From assembly GCF_900115305.1 (NCBI RefSeq), contig NZ_FOVW01000006.1, positions 186,001-250,000 on the forward strand: 64,000 nt of DNA, given 5' to 3'. The notes under the pieces were generated by a model, which worked only from the letters and a program-made list of their open reading frames with translations, had not been told where the DNA came from and ran no database searches. Each line of letters opens with the position of its first letter. Position 1 is the first letter of the stretch. Below, piece by piece: positions 60,612 to 64,000 of this stretch. The position numbers and the translations under genes were made by a program. The stretch is from Algoriphagus ornithinivorans (GTDB lineage Bacteria; Bacteroidota; Bacteroidia; Cytophagales; Cyclobacteriaceae).

Positions 60612-62804
60612 TCAAAAGATCAAAAGTCCATTATCCCTTAATATTTGCCAAACTTCAGATTCGGCCAATTCGGAAAAATCTCCCAATTTTTCTTCATAAT
60701 CCTCCTTGATAGATTTCAGCCTTTGAAGCTGATTTTGATAACCGACATTTTCCAAAAAAGAGTAAACCCATTCCGCAAACTCCTCAGGTAACTCCAAGGC
60801 AAAATCCTCTTTTTTACCTGAAAAAATGAGTTCAGCAAAACCTTCCTCTTCTGAAGGCACTAATTCAGGCTGCTCACCTATCCAAATTATTCTTTGCTGA
60901 TCTTTCAAAAGAAACTCCTCTTCCTGAAGCTCTTTTTCTATATATCTTTTGGGAATACTGCTTGAAGGCACTTGATGATCAAACCACTGATGAAGCGGAA
61001 CGTCAAAACCTATTCCATGCATGTAATTGAAGAGTGATTTCCTCAATCCCTCTCCAAAAAGATCATGATCTGCTCCCGTTGGGTCCTCATGCTGCAACTC
61101 ATTATTAGCAAAACGACCAAGTCCTGAAACAGCATTTTGCACTTTAAATAAATCTGGCGCCAAGCCAACAGGACTGTGAGCAGTCATGGCAAATCGGTGC
61201 CAAAAACCTGACTGCAATACCCCACTTTCAAACAGCTGTCGAACCATTTCAAGAGAATCAATGGTTTCCTGGGCTGTTTGAGTCGGAAAACCATACATCA
61301 AATAAGCATGAACCATAATTCCTGACTGGGTAAAGTGATTGCAAACTCTTGCCACTTGCCCAACTGTTACGCCTTTTTTTATAAGCTCTAGTAACCTATC
61401 CGAAGCAACTTCCAATCCGCCTGATACTGCTATGCATCCTGACGCTCGCAAGAGCTTGCAAAGATCAGCGGTAAAACTGCTTTCAAAGCGGATATTGGTC
61501 CACCAAACTACCGATAGGCCTCTTCGCAAAATTTCAATAGCGAGATCCCTCATCAAAGCTGGAGGTGCAGCTTCATCTACAAAATGGAATCCATTCTGAC
61601 CAGTCTGAGCAATGATTTCCTCTATCCTATCACAAAGAATGGAGGCATTGATGGGTTCGTAGCGTTGGATATAATCCAAAGAAATATCACAAAATGTGCA
61701 TTTACCCCAATAGCAACCATGCGCCAAAGTCAACTTATTCCACCTTCCATCCGACCAAAGCCTATGCATGGGATTAGCCACTTCGATCACTGAGAGATAT
61801 TCTCTCAGGTGCAAGTCACTGTAATCTGGAGTTCCGGTTTCTCGCTGGGGAATATCTTTTACAGCAGAATTATTAATAAATCTCACTGCACCACTCTGCC
61901 GAATAAATGTCCTTTTTAATTCATCAACTGGTATTTTGCCATCCAGATATTCCAATAACAACTTGACAGGAGCTTCTCCATCATCCAAAGTGATAAAGTC
62001 AATATAATCAAATACCCTTGGGTCTTTCAAAGATCTTAGCTCTGTATTGGGGTATCCCCCTCCCATCCATACTTTGATATCAGGATAAGCCTTTTTTATA
62101 AACTGACCGCATTTTAAAGCTCCATATAAATTCCCCGGAAAAGGAACAGAAAAGGCAATTGATTTTGGATTGACATCTTTGATTTTGGCGTCTAAAATTT
62201 GACACATCCACTCATCCAAAAGTCCACTGGGTTGCCTGATTGCCTCGTCCATCTCGTCAAATTCTCTCGCACTCAAGCCTAATCTTTCTGCATATCGACT
62301 AAATCCAAAATTTGGGTCTATCGCCTCAGTGATCAGATCTCCTATATCTTCCAAGTATAAGGTGGAAAGATATCTTGCTTTATCCCGAATCCCTAAAGTG
62401 CCAAAAGCCCACTCCATATCATCCATTTGCTCAAACCGGGAAGCCTCAGGAAGAAAATCACCCTCTACGACGGTGTATGCCAAAGTCGGATTTTTATCCT
62501 GAAGAAATGCAATAACAGAACCTATGGTTTGCAAATACTTCTTCTTAAGCCTCAGGATTCTGGCAGAATTTTCAGACAGTTCAATCTGGCTTTCTTCAAT
62601 TTGATGAAAAATCTGTCCTAAGCCCTCCACTGAAAAAATTTTCCAGATCAGTTCAATACCTAAATCCATCTGCTTGGATTCATATCCCAAGGTTTTTAAA
62701 TATCCTTTGAGGTAAGCCGTAGCAGGATAGGGAGTATTCAGCTGGGTAAAAGGAGGAGTTATAAATAGAACTTGAGTCACTCTTTTTTTGATGGTTGCTG
62801 TCAC
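60612..62804 (-). CDS. Radical SAM protein with N-terminal B12-binding-like domain
   Basis: A 730-residue protein with a GTG start. The N-terminal ~300 residues resemble a cobalamin-binding-like domain (LFITPPFTQLNTPYPATAYLKGYL, VWMGGGYPNTE, DDGEAPVKLLLEYL), and the radical SAM core begins at about 345 with Cys364, Cys369, Cys372, a CX4CX2C motif (CYWGKCTFC) rather than the usual CX3CX2C. The base-off His of B12 (DxHxxG) is absent where expected (MDLGIEL). A long C-terminal part (~600-730) is not assigned. Reaction unknown; the family includes methyltransferases and lipid-modifying enzymes. Confidence 0.82.
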   Translation of the reverse strand: MTATIKKRVTQVLFITPPFTQLNTPYPATAYLKGYLKTLGYESKQMDLGIELIWKIFSVEGLGQIFHQIEESQIELSENSARILRLKKKYLQTIGSVIAFLQDKNPTLAYTVVEGDFLPEASRFEQMDDMEWAFGTLGIRDKARYLSTLYLEDIGDLITEAIDPNFGFSRYAERLGLSAREFDEMDEAIRQPSGLLDEWMCQILDAKIKDVNPKSIAFSVPFPGNLYGALKCGQFIKKAYPDIKVWMGGGYPNTELRSLKDPRVFDYIDFITLDDGEAPVKLLLEYLDGKIPVDELKRTFIRQSGAVRFINNSAVKDIPQRETGTPDYSDLHLREYLSVIEVANPMHRLWSDGRWNKLTLAHGCYWGKCTFCDISLDYIQRYEPINASILCDRIEEIIAQTGQNGFHFVDEAAPPALMRDLAIEILRRGLSVVWWTNIRFESSFTADLCKLLRASGCIAVSGGLEVASDRLLELIKKGVTVGQVARVCNHFTQSGIMVHAYLMYGFPTQTAQETIDSLEMVRQLFESGVLQSGFWHRFAMTAHSPVGLAPDLFKVQNAVSGLGRFANNELQHEDPTGADHDLFGEGLRKSLFNYMHGIGFDVPLHQWFDHQVPSSSIPKRYIEKELQEEEFLLKDQQRIIWIGEQPELVPSEEEGFAELIFSGKKEDFALELPEEFAEWVYSFLENVGYQNQLQRLKSIKEDYEEKLGDFSELAESEVWQILRDNGLLIF

Positions 62805-62913
62805 AAAGATCCGTTGATTTTTTGGGAAAAGACCAATTGGAAAGCAAATTCACTTTAAAAGACCTCATCTAATTTTTGTAAGTATCTTAGTGATTTGAAA
62901 CAAGCAGCGATTT

Positions 62914-63378
62914 ATGAGTAATAATGATATTCTGAGAACCCTTCGATTCACTTTCGATTTCAATGATTTTGAAATGATTGATCTTTTCAAAAAAGGAGGA
63001 CTGGAAAGTACCAGAGAGGAAGTCAGCAACTGGCTTAAAAAAGAAGATGATCCTGAATACAAACAGATATATGACAAAGAGTTGGCTCATTTTCTAAATG
63101 GGTTTATTGTTTTGAAAAGAGGTCAAAAGGATGGTGAAACTCCCGCAGCCGAGAAATCCCTGAATAATAACATGATATTAAGGAAACTAAAGATAGCCTT
63201 AAGCATGAAAGATCAGGATATGCTGGATGTCTTTGAGTTAAGGAAATTTCGGATCAGCAAAAATGAATTGAGTGCCTTTTTCAGAAAACCAGACCAACAT
63301 CAATACCGAGTTTGCAAGGATCAGATTCTGAGAAATTTCCTCATGGGGCTACAATTGAAATTTAGAAGTACTGATTGA
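62914..63378 (+). CDS. DUF1456 (YehS-like) protein
   Basis: A 154-residue cytoplasmic protein with two copies of the DUF1456 repeat: NDILRTLRFTFDFNDFEMIDLFKKGG and, from about residue 85, NMILRKLKIALSMKDQDMLDVFELRKF. E. coli YehS has the same two-copy layout. The role is not established. It diverges from the radical SAM gene over 109 bases. Confidence 0.9.
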   Translation: MSNNDILRTLRFTFDFNDFEMIDLFKKGGLESTREEVSNWLKKEDDPEYKQIYDKELAHFLNGFIVLKRGQKDGETPAAEKSLNNNMILRKLKIALSMKDQDMLDVFELRKFRISKNELSAFFRKPDQHQYRVCKDQILRNFLMGLQLKFRSTD

Positions 63379-63475
63379 TTTTGCCACTTATCCCTCGCTT
63401 TGATGAGTGATTCAACTTTTTCATGGATTCTATTTCCTTTTTTCGCAACTTAATGCTACACCCAAAATTGGAATC

Positions 63476-64000
63476 ATGGATAAATTAAAGAAAGAGGATA
63501 TACCTCAGGAAGTTTTTGACCTTTACGACTATTACGCACACAATAAACTGGATAGAAGGACTTTCATGGAAAAGCTTTCTGCTTATGCAGTAGGTGGGAT
63601 TACGTTGGCTACTTTGATGAGCACCATGATGCCTGATTACATTACCACTGCAACAGTTCAGCCAGATGATGAACGCCTGCAGAGTTCTGATTATGTGCTT
63701 TACAATTCACCAAAAGGCGGAGGAGAAATTAGGGGATTGCTTTCCAAGCCATCAGGTTCAGGAAAATTTCCAGGAATTGTAGTCGTTCACGAAAATCGAG
63801 GCTTAAACCCTTACATTGAGGATGTTGGGAGGAGATGCGCTGTGGCTGGTTTTATTTCGATAGCACCCGATGCTTTATGGCCTCTAGGCGGATATCCAGG
63901 CAATGACGATGAAGGCAGAGAAATGCAGCGAAAAAGAGATCGGGATAGTATGCTGGAGGATTTTATCGCAGCCTATCATTACCTGAAAAACCATCCGGAT
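63476..64000 (+). CDS. Dienelactone hydrolase family protein (cut by right edge)
   Basis: The first 175 residues of a gene that runs past the window. The N-terminus, with Arg-Arg followed by a hydrophobic stretch (RRTFMEKLSAYAVGGITLATLM, about 27-48), resembles a Tat-like or membrane-anchor signal. The hydrolase domain starts near residue 72 (YVLYNSPKGGGEIRGLLS) with GIVVVHENRGLNPYIEDVGRR, the family's Glu106-containing segment, and SIAPDALWPLGGYPG. The nucleophile lies beyond the edge, so completeness is unknown. Confidence 0.85.
   Translation, partial: MDKLKKEDIPQEVFDLYDYYAHNKLDRRTFMEKLSAYAVGGITLATLMSTMMPDYITTATVQPDDERLQSSDYVLYNSPKGGGEIRGLLSKPSGSGKFPGIVVVHENRGLNPYIEDVGRRCAVAGFISIAPDALWPLGGYPGNDDEGREMQRKRDRDSMLEDFIAAYHYLKNHPD

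Noticed and set aside
1..64000. CRISPR array, tRNA, rRNA or prophage genes
   Set aside because: No regularly spaced repeats, cloverleaf-like tRNA sequences, rRNA signatures or phage structural genes were noticed when reading both strands.

Overview
The window looks like chromosome of a Bacteroidetes bacterium of the order Cytophagales, most like Algoriphagus or a relative in Cyclobacteriaceae; this is inferred from protein style, not from a 16S gene. The signs are an AT-rich sequence with few Shine-Dalgarno sites, a TTTG-N18-TAnnTTTG promoter, many secreted proteins with signal peptides ending in AQ, a type IX secretion (T9SS) C-terminal tail on a subtilisin, ExbB/ExbD/TonB genes, DUF2911 and SIMPL proteins, and a class II xylose isomerase next to an SGLT-type symporter. 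I see no rRNA, tRNA, CRISPR array, prophage or intact transposase. Almost all genes are intact; the first and last are cut by the window edges.

Region by region. 1-10965: a receiver-domain tail, then a long minus-strand run holA, a 995-residue TPR protein, a beta-barrel, a SPOR protein, exbB, exbD, tonB, folC and trmB. 11086-14635: a TPR protein, a universal stress protein, a GhrA-like reductase and a DUF2911 protein. 14661-20513: two copies of a nested-palindrome repeat in opposite orientation flank a block holding a PagL-like lipid A deacylase, a PIG-L deacetylase, a 34-residue membrane ORF and a sodium:solute symporter. 20537-29141: a TPR protein, gyrA, two exported proteins, rpe, a T9SS subtilisin and a lipoprotein. 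29244-41083: scattered enzymes (TrpF-like, aldo-keto reductase, DUF2867 epimerase, ThuA, FAD oxidoreductase, serine hydrolase, DJ-1/PfpI, monooxygenase, alpha/beta hydrolase), two tandem outer-membrane paralogues and a lipoprotein.

41086-47531 is a xylose operon (SGLT symporter, xylB, xylA) closed by a terminator and followed by a sialate/acetyl-sugar esterase. 47658-51975 holds a class IV aminotransferase, then the serine dehydratase beta subunit in a run with a TolC/MacA-type pair. 52117-57625 is the most interesting stretch: a malonyl-CoA synthetase of the MatB/ACSF3 type directly followed by the MadL/MadM malonate transporter, predicting import and activation of malonate without the Mad decarboxylase; then an AraC-type regulator with a CxxC heavy-metal-like N-terminus next to a CopA copper ATPase. 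57867-64000 holds a SIMPL protein, a NodB-type deacetylase lipoprotein, a stand-alone Pycsar-effector-like (PycTM) membrane protein, a radical SAM protein with a CX4CX2C motif, a DUF1456 protein and the start of a dienelactone hydrolase.

Protein families were recognised by eye from motifs and remembered family members; no database search was run.
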